Positions 23,289 through 32,560 of a stretch of DNA of 64,000 nt are shown here, piece after piece. The notes beneath the pieces were generated by a model. It saw only the letters and a program-made list of their open reading frames with translations. It was not told the origin of the DNA and made no database searches. This DNA is from Coniferiporia sulphurascens (taxonomy: Eukaryota > Basidiomycota > Agaricomycetes > Hymenochaetales > Hymenochaetaceae). The DNA is taken from assembly GCA_002794785.1 (NCBI GenBank), contig NBBA01000021.1:310001-374000 (forward strand), in the 5' to 3' direction. Every line of letters begins with the position of its first letter. Position 1 is the first letter of the stretch. Both the position numbers and the translations under genes were made by a program.

Positions 23289-24260
23289 TTTAGGATTGTA
23301 ATATACATTCGATAATGTAATGACACTTACTGAGTGTCCGTTGGGGATGTAAAGCTTAAGATCCCCTACTATATTTGCTGTAAATGTTGTTTTGTTGGCG
23401 GCTGTTATTGTTATTGCGTTGGTTTTGTAAGTATTTCATAATTGATTAAGATATGGTGTTAAGTGTATTGTTGCACCAGTATCAATTATATCCATTGAAG
23501 AATAAATGTTGTTAGCAAATTCTTTTGTGGTAATAGCGTTAATGCTTATGTCCAAATTATTATCATCCACGTCTTCCATGGCACTGTCATGATTTCCTAT
23601 AGCATCAAGGAAATTGTTATAAGAATAAATTGGGAATTCTCCCATTTCGAAGTCATTTTCGTCAATTTCGGTTATAAAGGTGGTTTCGCCTTGGCCAATT
23701 ACAGCACTTAACTCGATTCGAGAGCTCGATGTGACATTTGTTGCTGCTGCTGCTGCTGCGGTATGTTTAGCCTGGGCCGCACTTGCCCCAGTCGCTGTCG
23801 GTGTCACTAACGCACCCGTTTCCTTCCCTTTTCCTTTCTCATTGTTCACATCCTCTTTTTTCTTCTGAGCTGCCTTCATCCATTCCGTTTTTGGCACCCA
23901 GCAGTCTCAACTAAAGTGCCCGAGCTTATTACAGTTGTAGCACTTAATTACATGTGATTGTTGGTTTGGGGAATATCCCCCTCGTCCTCATCCTCGAAAT
24001 CCGCTACAGCCCCTATAGCTGCGACCTCGTGGCTGTACACCATGGCTAAAACCGCGTCCATGGCCCCTAAAATAAGGGTGGTTCCACTCGTCCTTGGGCA
24101 GGTGGTTAGCCACCGCTCCTGTCCTCTGATGATTTTTTCGCCACCCCTCGAAGGCATTGCATAGTGTGGTTAATAAGAATTGAGGGGTTAGTTCAATTTC
24201 ATCTTTGTCTGGATTTGTTTCGTTGATCGTTTTAATATATAACTCACTCTGCGTGAGTAT
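23289..24260 (-). pseudogene. Copia gag C terminus, zinc knuckle and protease, broken
   Basis: Gag C terminus (WRKNHQRTGAVANHLPK and RGHGRGFSHG), a knuckle CNKLGHFS-stop-DCW of C-x2-C-x4-H-x4-C type with TGA at 23907-23909, and the protease signature IDTGATIHLTPYL near 23450-23480, followed by another TGA at 23436. The stretch after it keeps VGDLKLYIPNGHSVSV and NVYYNPKMNMTLVS, normal for the linker before the integrase. Confidence 0.8.
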
Positions 24261-24265
24261 GTATT

Positions 24266-24824
24266 TGTTAAGCTCAATGGTTACACGGTGATCGACGTCA
24301 GGGCTTCCTGATCGTCGGGACTGATGGTACGGCAACGGGGCTTCCTAGATGTCGTAAGTCAAAGGTGATCGTCGATGGGGCCTCCTGATCGGCGATGTGG
24401 ACGTGGTAGGCTTCTATAGCGAGTCGGGTTACGACAAAGCGACTAATGGCCAAGTGGCACACAGTAGACTGGTGGTAGCAGATAATGGGCTTGTATGAAC
24501 AAAGAGCACAAGCTTAGGGCTTGTGCTACTGAAGTTACATGCTTATATGCTACTCTATGTGTTTGCTACTGTAGCGACTTGGTTAGGTGTGTTTACCAGA
24601 CTATGGAAGGTCATGGAAACTCAAGGAGTGCCTTGGTAATACAAGTACAGTGATCAGTAAGCAAAGCACGTCATGATGGTGCAGTAAGGCGTCATCATGG
24701 CGTCTTATGTCGCAAGGTGAAATAAGGATGAGTAAGACAGAGGAATGGGGGAGTTGCGCTGACTGATGATGATGAAGAGGAAGTGAGTCAGTGCAATAGG
24801 GTAAAGTAAAGGAAAATTGTAACA
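24266..24824 (+). mobile_element. Solo LTR (TGTTA..TAACA family), inside Copia gag
   Basis: 559 bp with TGTTA/TAACA ends; target duplication gtatt at 24261-24265 and 24825-24829. It splits the Copia gag frame, which resumes on both sides. Same family as the copies at 21.7, 53.4, 55.9 and 56.5 kb. Confidence 0.9.
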
Positions 24825-24829
24825 GTATT

Positions 24830-25892
24830 GGTATTGTTCGGGTGTTGCCCACGTAATAGCCGATATATATGTTGACTCAGAAACTTTTACCCCTTGGGCT
24901 ATGAGTTCCTCATATTTATTGCTGAGGTTATTGAGCATTCCATTGAAATGGCTGACATGACCTCTGATATCAAAAAGGGCAGCCTCATTAAAGCCCTTTG
25001 TAATTGTTGTCTGGACGTTATATCGTCTGTCAAGCGCTTTGAGTAGCGCTGGAATATCTTTAGAGAAATTAAGATAATAAGCCAATATTTTGTCAGGCAT
25101 AGTGCACATAATGCCGTTATATAAAGTGCTTGATATACCAATCTCTCCAGTTCCTGGGGAGTTAATGAGCAGGTTACTGTAACCTGCACTCTCGATGGCG
25201 CTTCTGACTCTGTAATTCCAGAGTTTGTAGTTTCTGTGCCTGTCGAGTTTCTCAATTCCATCAAAGAATTTCTGGAGTTCCATGAGTTTAGTTGCCATAC
25301 TCGGTTCATCTTCCTCGGTATCATTAGCATCTGAATCATCAGGATCAGAAGGTTCAGATGGCTCACGTGAGGGATTACTATTTTCGTTTTTTATTTCTTC
25401 ATCGTCTTCTTTTTTGTCGTCTTCTTTATTGTCTTCTTTTTTATCGTCTTCTGGCTTAATATAAGGGTTGTCAATTTTAAATTGTTCTTTTTTGTTTGGA
25501 TTGGTTATACCCAAATATGTACTGATTCGATATCTGATTTCGGATGATTTTCCTTGATCTGATATTCCTAAGTCTTTAGCGTGATTTGTTAATTCAGTTT
25601 TATAGTCAGCTTTTGTTTTTAATTTTTCATTGTTTGTGGAATTATTGTACCTGTTTATTCGATCTTGTATTTGTTGTTCCATTCCATGAATAGGTATTTG
25701 TCTTAAGTTACATTGAACTATTAGGTCGACTAACCTTTTGCTATCTTTGGCTTTTTGAATTTTTTCTTCGAGTTCTTCGATAGTAGATGACTGCGTATAT
25801 ACTATTTTTAGTTCATTAGTGATTATTCGTAGTCCTGATAATTTTTGCAAACATGTTTGCTCATGAGTGTTAGGTTTTTGTCTGTCAGACAT
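24830..25892 (-). pseudogene. Copia gag N-terminal part
   Basis: Open from ATG 25892-25890 (MSDRQKPNTHEQTCLQ) to the point where the solo LTR interrupts it. Residues about 88-122 (ELTNHAKDLGISDQGKSS and following) look like a SAP-type helix-extended-helix motif. An acidic KEDDKKED-type linker follows. Then comes a Copia gag core (LMELQKFFDGIEKLDRHRNY, LWNYRVRSAIESAGYSNLL). The N-terminal SAP-like addition is not usual for Copia gag and is an inference from pattern only. Confidence 0.75.
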
Positions 25893-25948
25893 AATTTTGT
25901 TATTTGAGGATGTATAGATTTGTTAATCATTTTATTAGTTGTAGAGTC

Positions 25949-25961
25949 AAGGCTCATAACC
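25949..25961 (-). other. Primer binding site, complementary to initiator tRNA-Met anticodon arm
   Basis: GGTTATGAGCCTT on the minus strand directly abuts the 5' LTR. Its complement GGCTCATAACC is the anticodon stem-loop sequence of eukaryotic initiator tRNA-Met. Priming by an internal tRNA-iMet fragment is established for Drosophila copia and relatives. Confidence 0.75.
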
Positions 25962-26216
25962 TCTTAAAATCTATGCACATTGTGGTAGATGATGAGGTGC
26001 AGTGGTGAAGTTGAGGCAAAGGTGGGTTATCAGCATAAACCAATGTATTTTGTAGTAGAGACCAGCTCTCCTTATATACATCTACCATGAGCTACGTATA
26101 CTATAACTATCATAGCTCCTATCATATGGTGTTATCATTGCATTATCGTTCACTTAGTAAGATGGTTGTTCATATGACCATCTGTTATTTATATCGTTCG
26201 TTATATTTATTTAATA
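25962..26216 (-). repeat. 5' LTR of the Copia element
   Basis: 255 bp partner of 18191-18445; adjoins the primer binding site on its inner side and target duplication acttg (26217-26221) on its outer side. Confidence 0.88.
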
Positions 26217-26221
26217 ACTTG

Positions 26222-27103
26222 CCTTGACGATAATCTTCAAAGGGAGAGTATGGAAAGAATAGTGGCATGTTGTGTCCGCGCTCCCTCCGAAAGGAGGTCA
26301 GTGCTTGAGTAGAGGTTGAAATCCAAACACCTCTACACTTGGGACAAAATGTGACGATCACATGATGGCATATGGCATATGGTTACAGGATTGACATTCC
26401 GAATCTGGTCAAAAATCTCAAAACTCCGTTGCGAATTCTCAGTCACGGGCACTAATATGAAGGAGAGAATAGGAATTTGTCACGTTGCTTTCGTACTTCA
26501 GGTTCGAATCCACGTCGAGGTGAATACTCGGTGACGATATGAAATTCAATATAAAGATCTCCAGTGCAAGCAGATCGACTCCGATGTCCAGTATGCATTT
26601 GTATACCTTCTTCTGTATAGTCGTTCGTTCGTTCGAAGTTCTGTTGGAGATTGACACGGTAGAAATAAGGATGTGAGAGAGAGGATAAAAAGTTTAATTT
26701 GAAGTACGTAAGCAAGGCTTATCCGAGCGGACGATCAAGGAAGTTCGGACTCCGCCACCTGCGAATTTTAGTTGTCGATAATTGACGGAAAATTCAACAA
26801 GCTTCGCCTAAAACCCGGGTCTCCTGGTCTGGAAAGTGTTCCGTATTGCCTCTCGAAACTCATAGAAAATTAGCCTCAAGAGTGACCTCTCTCTGTGTGG
26901 CCCGCCGTTCCACAGTGCTTTTTTTCCCGTTTGTTTTGTACGATTCACGCCGTTTACTCCGTACAAGATCCATCTGGGAGGAACAAAACAATTCGAGGAC
27001 AACAGCACGACCAATTTGATTGTTACAAGATACAAAGTCAAAACGCACGATAACACACCCTGGCGTGAGCAAGTCTACTAATCACACCCCGACCCTGGCC
27101 CAC
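26222..27103. other. Intergenic, no gene recognised
   Basis: About 880 bp of host DNA between the Copia element and the 3' end of an AsaB-like gene. It may contain the original 5' flank of the P-loop ATPase gene, from which the Copia element now separates it. No convincing exon could be fixed. Confidence 0.4.
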
Positions 27104-28065
27104 TCACTCCAAGTCAAACACGAGCGTCCTCACCTCGATCGACTGCCTCTTCGGCGCACTCTCGGGGCTCGACGAGTCAAGGAACGCTGTATGCGGCGTC
27201 AGACGCGCTCTGTTTTCGTCCGAGTCAAAACACTTGATCAACGTCACTTCGTCTGGCCGCTGGTCACTCAGGTAGTGCCACTCCAGCTTCGGGTTGTACT
27301 TGACCGAGTACGTGCCTCCAACTCGGTCCGGGTAGATGAAGCGCACGGGCACAAGGTCGTGCTCGACGTCAAGGGTGCGCCAGTCTGCGACCGCCAGCGG
27401 CTTGTGTGCAACGGCGTGCCCGATAGGACGCCAAACGTTGATAATACGTACGCGCCCCTTCAAGAGCCGCTCGGCGTCCTCACCCAAATGTCTGTGTACA
27501 CGTGCAACGGAAGCGTCGAATGTCTGGTCTATATGGACGCGTTCCTGGAGGTATACCATGTTAAGGTTATCCCATGCAAAATATAAGTGTCTCTACTTAC
27601 GACAGGCCCGCGTATATCCCTGTTGCCCTCAGGCGCATCGACGTAATTGCGTCTATCGAACGAACAAGACCATCAGCACTGACACGTCTATCACACAATA
27701 CATATCGCCCATGCTCACCTGATGGTATGGTCGAAGATGAAGACTCGCTTCGCTCCCACCTCACGCTTGAGGAGCTCCTCAACTTCCTTGTAGTACACCG
27801 TGCGGATGCGCTCCTCGTCAAGGAACTCGGTCTCCGCGCTCTCGTGTTTCACGAACTGGAAGCCTGTCTTATCCAAGCCGACAGTGTCCTCCTTACCGCG
27901 CACGTCGTGAATGACGGCGGGGTGCGGCTCAGCGCCGATGTTGTTCTTCGGCGTTCCCTCAGGGGGTCCGTAGACATACTGGAACGGCTTCTCGTCGCCG
28001 ACAGGCGTGTAGTAGTTAAGAGACGTAGGAACGTCGTGCGGGGTGAGTACTCCAGCGGTGGCCAT
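27104..28065 (-). CDS. AsaB/CmcJ-like 2-oxoglutarate-type oxygenase (copy 2)
   Basis: Exons 28065-27719, 27652-27601 and 27544-27104 join to 279 residues. The family includes Aspergillus AsaB (hydroxylase/desaturase of aspergillic acid synthesis), bacterial CmcJ and GA4-desaturase-related proteins. Candidate iron ligands are His and Asp in VHIDQTFDAS (exon 3) and His in LTPHTAF; Arg in RQSIEVRALV is the likely co-substrate anchor. N terminus is MATAGVLTPHDVPTSLNYY. The tiny second exon reads RRNYVDAPEGNRDIRGPV and differs from the RRNYTG type of copies 3-5. No signal peptide; probably cytosolic. Substrate unknown, and no synthetase or P450 gene lies near it. A TATA box lies 101 bp upstream. 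Confidence 0.88.
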
Positions 28066-28165
28066 TGTCAATCAGAAGTAATAAGAGGTTCAGGAGTGCT
28101 TGGAACGGACTGAACGGATTTCTCAGGAGTTAGAAGTTGATGTCTCAAATGACCCGAACGCAATG

Positions 28166-28174
28166 CCTTTTATA
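28166..28174 (-). promoter_or_regulatory. TATA box of AsaB-like copy 2
   Basis: TATAAAAGG on the minus strand about 100 bp before the start codon. The same motif at the same spacing precedes copies 3, 4 and 5. Confidence 0.7.
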
Positions 28175-28522
28175 CGCCTGCGCGTTCCTTTTCATAGCCT
28201 ACCCTGCGAGCAAGAGTCAGCGATGTGTAAGGCTTGAGTGCGAAGAACCGGTCTTATGAGGCAGCAGACCCTCGTTTCGCTGTCGTCAGCACACGCCATT
28301 CTTGGGCCATATGCGCAACTCTGAATTCAAACGGCAATTCCTGCTGAGAAATGCGTGTCATACAAAGCAACATTCAACTGCCTCACCGCCGGGTTTACGC
28401 GATCCAGTACATGAAAGGAAAACAGACTCTGATAAAAATACAAATTTAGGTCCGAGAGCCCCAGTATCGTACCCAGCCCCACGAAAAGACAAATAAATGA
28501 ATCCAACTAGCATTGGACCATG

Positions 28523-30110
28523 TCACCGTCTCCGTACCTTCTTATCTACACCTGTGACGTTTGTCGGGTACGGGCTGCCTCGTTTCCTCCCCGGATTTGA
28601 TCCCGTTTGCTTTGCCGGCTGCGTCTGCGCACGGCGCGCCAGCGCTATCCCCGCCGATTTAGCTACAACCTTTTCGGCCCCATAATGCTCCCGCCGGTTA
28701 CCCTGCAATGAGGCATAAAGTTAGGATGACCATTCAACTACTTATCCATAGTCGGCCTTAATCAGCGTACGCACCTCGCCCCCGAGCATTAGTTCATCTT
28801 CCTCCTCTTCACCCTCATCGTTTGCAGCCACCCGCGAATTGGAATCGGGCACGTATTCATCCTCATCCTCGTCAGAACCGCTCTCGTCACTTTCGTCACT
28901 TTCATCGTGTATTCGCTTATCCTCAGACCACTTCCGCCTTGCGCCCTTTCTTTGACCGCGGGCTGCCGTTCCGCGCTTTGTGGTAGACTGCCTTAAAGGC
29001 ATCACGCCCTCGTCCTCACCGTCTGACAAGGAGCGCGTAACACTGTCGTCTCCGGGTGTTGGAAGGTGTTCGGAATCGAGGCTTTCTTGCTTGATGGGAG
29101 CACCCTCCATCACAACGTGCACCCTGCGGATGATCGTTGCTTTGGCTGAGGATGCAGAGATAGATTGCGACACAGGACGAGATGCGCTTGCACCAGCACT
29201 CAGCGGGGCTTGAGGTCTCCCGTGATTGCTTGATGTTCGTGCACTTTTCGTGCGAGTCACCTGGGCCTGCGCCTGAGGGTGGCCACGCGACATACGCCGA
29301 CCGACAGCTTCGCCGTCGGTAATGTATCCGTTCGACACGTATTGGTGGGAGGAGGTGGCACGAGTAGATGCGGAAGTAGAGGTGCTTAGTGTCTGTGGGC
29401 CTTGAGAACGCGGAGTTAATGGCTCCTGATAGTAGCTGTCTCGTCGATTGGCCTGTTCGCCTATATTCATCGTACTGCCCCATGTTGATATAGCGAACCT
29501 CCACTCACGTATAATTGCTGGGAGACAAGCTCGTCGTTACGCGCAGACAGTCGCTGCCTTTCTTCGTCAACTCGTATAAACTGATCCTTCCATTGCTGAG
29601 CCTCACGGCGGAGCTGCGCAATCGTCTCTGCCTGGTGATTGATCTGTAGATATGTCAGATAAATTCGATCGTTCAGCAGGACATATTGCATTCCGTACCA
29701 TCCATTCGCTCTTCTCCGTCTGTAAGAGCCACACAACATTCCGAAGTCAATATCGTGGCCACAAACCATAAGCAATGAATATTAATGGGCCGAAAAAGCT
29801 GCTCACCGCCGCCTTCCACCTCTCCGTCTCGCTCTTCCCATTTTCTAGCTCAACAGTCACGTTTATCTTCTCCAGCAATAGCGCGTCCCGCTCGCGTCTA
29901 AGCTCATCACGTTCGTGCTGCGCGTCGCGTTCGCCTTGCAGAATCCGCCTGAGCTCATCTTTGTTTGCTTCGTCCACTCTGGACAGCTAGAACTTTCTCA
30001 GCAGATCTTCAAAGTTGCTTGGGTAAACAGCATACTGCATGGTTCGCTGCCTTCATGAACGCAGAGACAGCATCTTGCAATTCCGCAGCAGGGGTTACCA
30101 CGGAGGCCAT
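28523..30110 (-). CDS. Coiled-coil protein with acidic and basic C-terminal regions, 5 exons
   Basis: Not assigned to a known family. Proposed exons 30110-30036, 29986-29807, 29643-29509, 29452-28775 and 28702-28523 join to 415 residues. Residues about 25-130 are a strongly heptad-like coiled coil (RILQGERDAQHERDELRRER, LENGKSETERWKAA, INHQAETIAQLRREAQQW). Next is a Ser/Thr/Gln-rich disordered stretch, a cluster of basic residues (RQSTTKRGTAARGQRKGARR), a long acidic run (DESDESDESGSDEDEDE and GEEEEDE), and a basic tail (SNPGRKRGSPYP, DKKVRRR). This suggests a nuclear scaffold or chromatin-linked protein, by composition only. If the last intron is kept, translation ends six codons later at KADYG, replacing the basic tail. 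Confidence 0.7.
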
Positions 30111-30821
30111 GTTGAAAAATGTCTCCTATGTTACAAGCACCGCACGCTTGCCGCTATTCCCCCAGGCTTGTGTAAGTATAGTTGTCGCTGACGCTCAGCA
30201 AAGCCGCGACTGGTAACAAGGCCCACGAGTCGAGCCGCGCAGGTTTACCGGTGATGACAAACCGACAAGTTTCCCACAATCTACTATAAGATAAGATAAG
30301 TCCTTCCATATTTAAGAGTAGAGATCTCTCCCTTAAACTTCGCATCTCCCTAAGATACCATTATATTTTCTTACAAAGATGTCTCGCAAACCACAAAAAC
30401 GAATAGTTTCCGATACTGACGTGCCAGCTACTAATCCAAGTGTTCCTATTCTAATCCTACCTTTTGGGCTAGGGACTATCAATTTATCTCAGAACACCCA
30501 CTGACGACGCGTCGGTATCACGTACAATAATAAAAGTGCAAATTTATGTTGAGCATAAGACGGCACAAACATGGTCCCTCGATTAAGTAGCTGTGTTACT
30601 TGTGTAGCTCTAACGAACTTTTGCACTTGACCTGTAGCATATGTCTACCCTTTTTGTAGTCTAAGTTAACGGCCTGATCATTGGGAGCGCGTGATGACTG
30701 GATCTCCCTACATTATAAGTATAAAAAATTACGTGGAACGGGCTACATACTAGAAAAGTACCACAAGTTAGCAGTAAGTTGGCGTTGTGGTTTATGACCT
30801 AATGTGAAAGAGGTACACAGT
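30111..30821. other. Intergenic
   Basis: 5' flank of the coiled-coil gene and 3' flank of the GNAT gene. No gene, repeat or RNA recognised. Confidence 0.4.
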
Positions 30822-31529
30822 CTACTGAGCGTTTATACCTGGGGACGCTCGAGGTGCAACGAATTCTTCAAAGCGCAAGCCCATGTACTTATCCCGCAAG
30901 GGCCTAAACCCGACCTTCCTATAAAACTTGCGGCCTTCCTCCCCATTCGAACAGACCCACAACCCATTCGTACCATTCCGCTCAAGATGAGTCACCGCGA
31001 GCTGCATGAGCCTGCGCCCCCATCCGTGTCCCTGATACTCCGGCAGGATATCAATGTGCACTGTCGCGCCGCTGAACGCGAGCACATCGCGTGGCGCGTG
31101 CGTCCCCGCATGGATAGACCCAAGATAATGACGGTCAAGTGGCGTCAGTGTTCCGAACTGCGGATCGAGGCTCCGGTCCGTTGGGCATGGATAAAGTGCG
31201 CGCAGTGCAGGCCACCACTGCTCTTCTGCCGCGAGTTCGTACGACGCTGTGTCTGATGTGCCGACGATGTACCCAACGATATTCCCGCCTTGCTCTGCAT
31301 CATCGAAGGTCGACGTAATGTTGCCGTCTGAGCTTTCTTCGACCATGACAAAACCGAAGCCAGTTGGCAGGGTGACATACGGGAGTGCCCAGACAAGTGC
31401 GGGAAGCTCGGGGAGGGTGAGAAGAGCTTCAGCAGATTTGCCTTGGTGGGCAGTCATGAGACAGATGTGAGCTATAGCATGTTTGTCCTCAGGACGTGCC
31501 GGGCGTATCGTTATACGACTAAAGGACAT
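30822..31529 (-). CDS. GNAT-family N-acetyltransferase
   Basis: Single-exon gene of 235 residues starting MSFSRITIRPARPEDKHAI at ATG 31529-31527. The acetyl-CoA-binding motif is clear near residues 171-181: VHIDILPEYQGHGWGRRLMQ, with the Q/R-x-x-G-x-G/A loop as QGHGWG. The final strand-helix of the fold is WVCSNGEEGRKFYRKVGFRP. An insertion between the first helix and the catalytic strand, with the acidic stretch SSDGNITSTFDDAE, makes it longer than minimal GNATs. Substrate cannot be told; similar fungal proteins are annotated as putative acyl-CoA N-acyltransferases. Confidence 0.88.
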   Translation of the reverse strand: MSFSRITIRPARPEDKHAIAHICLMTAHQGKSAEALLTLPELPALVWALPYVTLPTGFGFVMVEESSDGNITSTFDDAEQGGNIVGYIVGTSDTASYELAAEEQWWPALRALYPCPTDRSLDPQFGTLTPLDRHYLGSIHAGTHAPRDVLAFSGATVHIDILPEYQGHGWGRRLMQLAVTHLERNGTNGLWVCSNGEEGRKFYRKVGFRPLRDKYMGLRFEEFVAPRASPGINAQ

Positions 31530-32350
31530 GTTCACTATTCGTGAGTAGCAGATGGGTTAGCGGGGATATACTTCGGGCCCCTCGCCTTTATGCGCAACGA
31601 AGGGCGCAGAACCTAGAACAACATAGTCAAAAAAAAAAACCTAAAATCACAGACCTTGGAGCCTTCCGATGGTGGGAGACAAAGTCCGGGGTGTGCAGCG
31701 TTTGCTAATCGTGCTCCGGCATCAAACAGGTTCCCTAGATAAAAACTGCATCCGTTTTTACATTGCTGTTTCCGCTCATCGCCAATATTGCTAATGGTGA
31801 AGATTCTGTACAGGTTCACAGTCGTCAGAAGCAGAATAAACTTTTTTTACGTCGTTTTTTCTTCTCCGTTTGGATAGTGGAAGGTCCGACGTACGCCGGG
31901 CATAAGCGCTCCTGAAGTTGTTCCGCGAGACACGGCGACAGGCTACACTAGATTGGAACGCTCAAACCATAATCAAGTGTCTGCGAAGGAGGGCTGCCGC
32001 AAGGCACTTCAATCAATGGAGGCCTCACTCCAAGTCATCCACATGAGTTCATTTGCATCCGCGACCGTCCGACAGTTAGCTTGTTGATCTATCCACTTGG
32101 TAGAGGTCTTGCCGACTACAGCAGCCAAAATCCCACACGAACGGGCCAGTGACCGATCAAGACTAGATAATAGGTTCCCTATCATGCATCATGTTGCACC
32201 CAGAAGTTACGTCAGGGCTAGACAACAACTAGGGATCGGGCCTATACGAGCTAGACACAGCAGCTTTAAGAAACCAGTTTCAATCCGTTAAAACAGGCTT
32301 TAAAAGTCAACGACCGCGAGCAAAGAGATGTACTAATAAGGTCAATTCGT
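31530..32350. other. Intergenic, target region of the LINE
   Basis: 5' flank of the GNAT gene up to the LINE target duplication. No coding region recognised. Confidence 0.4.
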
Positions 32351-32560
32351 GAAGGTATTCAGGTCAACCCCTTGACCTCTGACCACCATCATCTAACCTT
32401 AAGCACAGCCACTTTCGCCGCCCCTAAACTCCCTGGGTTAACCACCCACACCTTGTCCCCCTCACAGTAGACATTCGTCGAGCTGTTTTACACTTAACTT
32501 TCACCACATCCACTTCCTCATCCTCCACATCCCCTACCCCCTTCATTTTTCTTTTCCCCC

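Larger units (their letters stand above)
18191..26216 (-). mobile_element. Ty1/Copia LTR retrotransposon, inactive
   Basis: 8.0 kb element on the minus strand, bounded by a 5-bp target duplication acttg (18186-18190 and 26217-26221) and two 255-bp LTRs. Order along the minus strand: LTR, primer binding site, gag with zinc knuckle, protease (DTGA), GAG-pre-integrase and integrase, reverse transcriptase, RNase H, a 1.8 kb non-coding stretch, polypurine tract, LTR. This domain order (integrase before RT) is the Copia order. The coding region is broken by nine located TGA stops, at least one frameshift near 22965 and two inserted solo LTRs. Base composition is clearly AT-richer than the host genes. 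Confidence 0.93.

Noticed and set aside
20216..23909. Idea that the Copia element uses TGA as a sense codon (Trp, mitochondrial-type code)
   Set aside because: TGG codes Trp normally in the same frame, and the TGA positions fit Arg (CGA) rather than Trp. CpG decay explains them better.
26217..26268. Possible first exon of the P-loop ATPase gene (ATG at 26268, MPLFFPYSPFEDY) beyond the Copia element
   Set aside because: Joining it to the downstream exons across the insertion did not give a consistent reading phase, and no homology was recognised.
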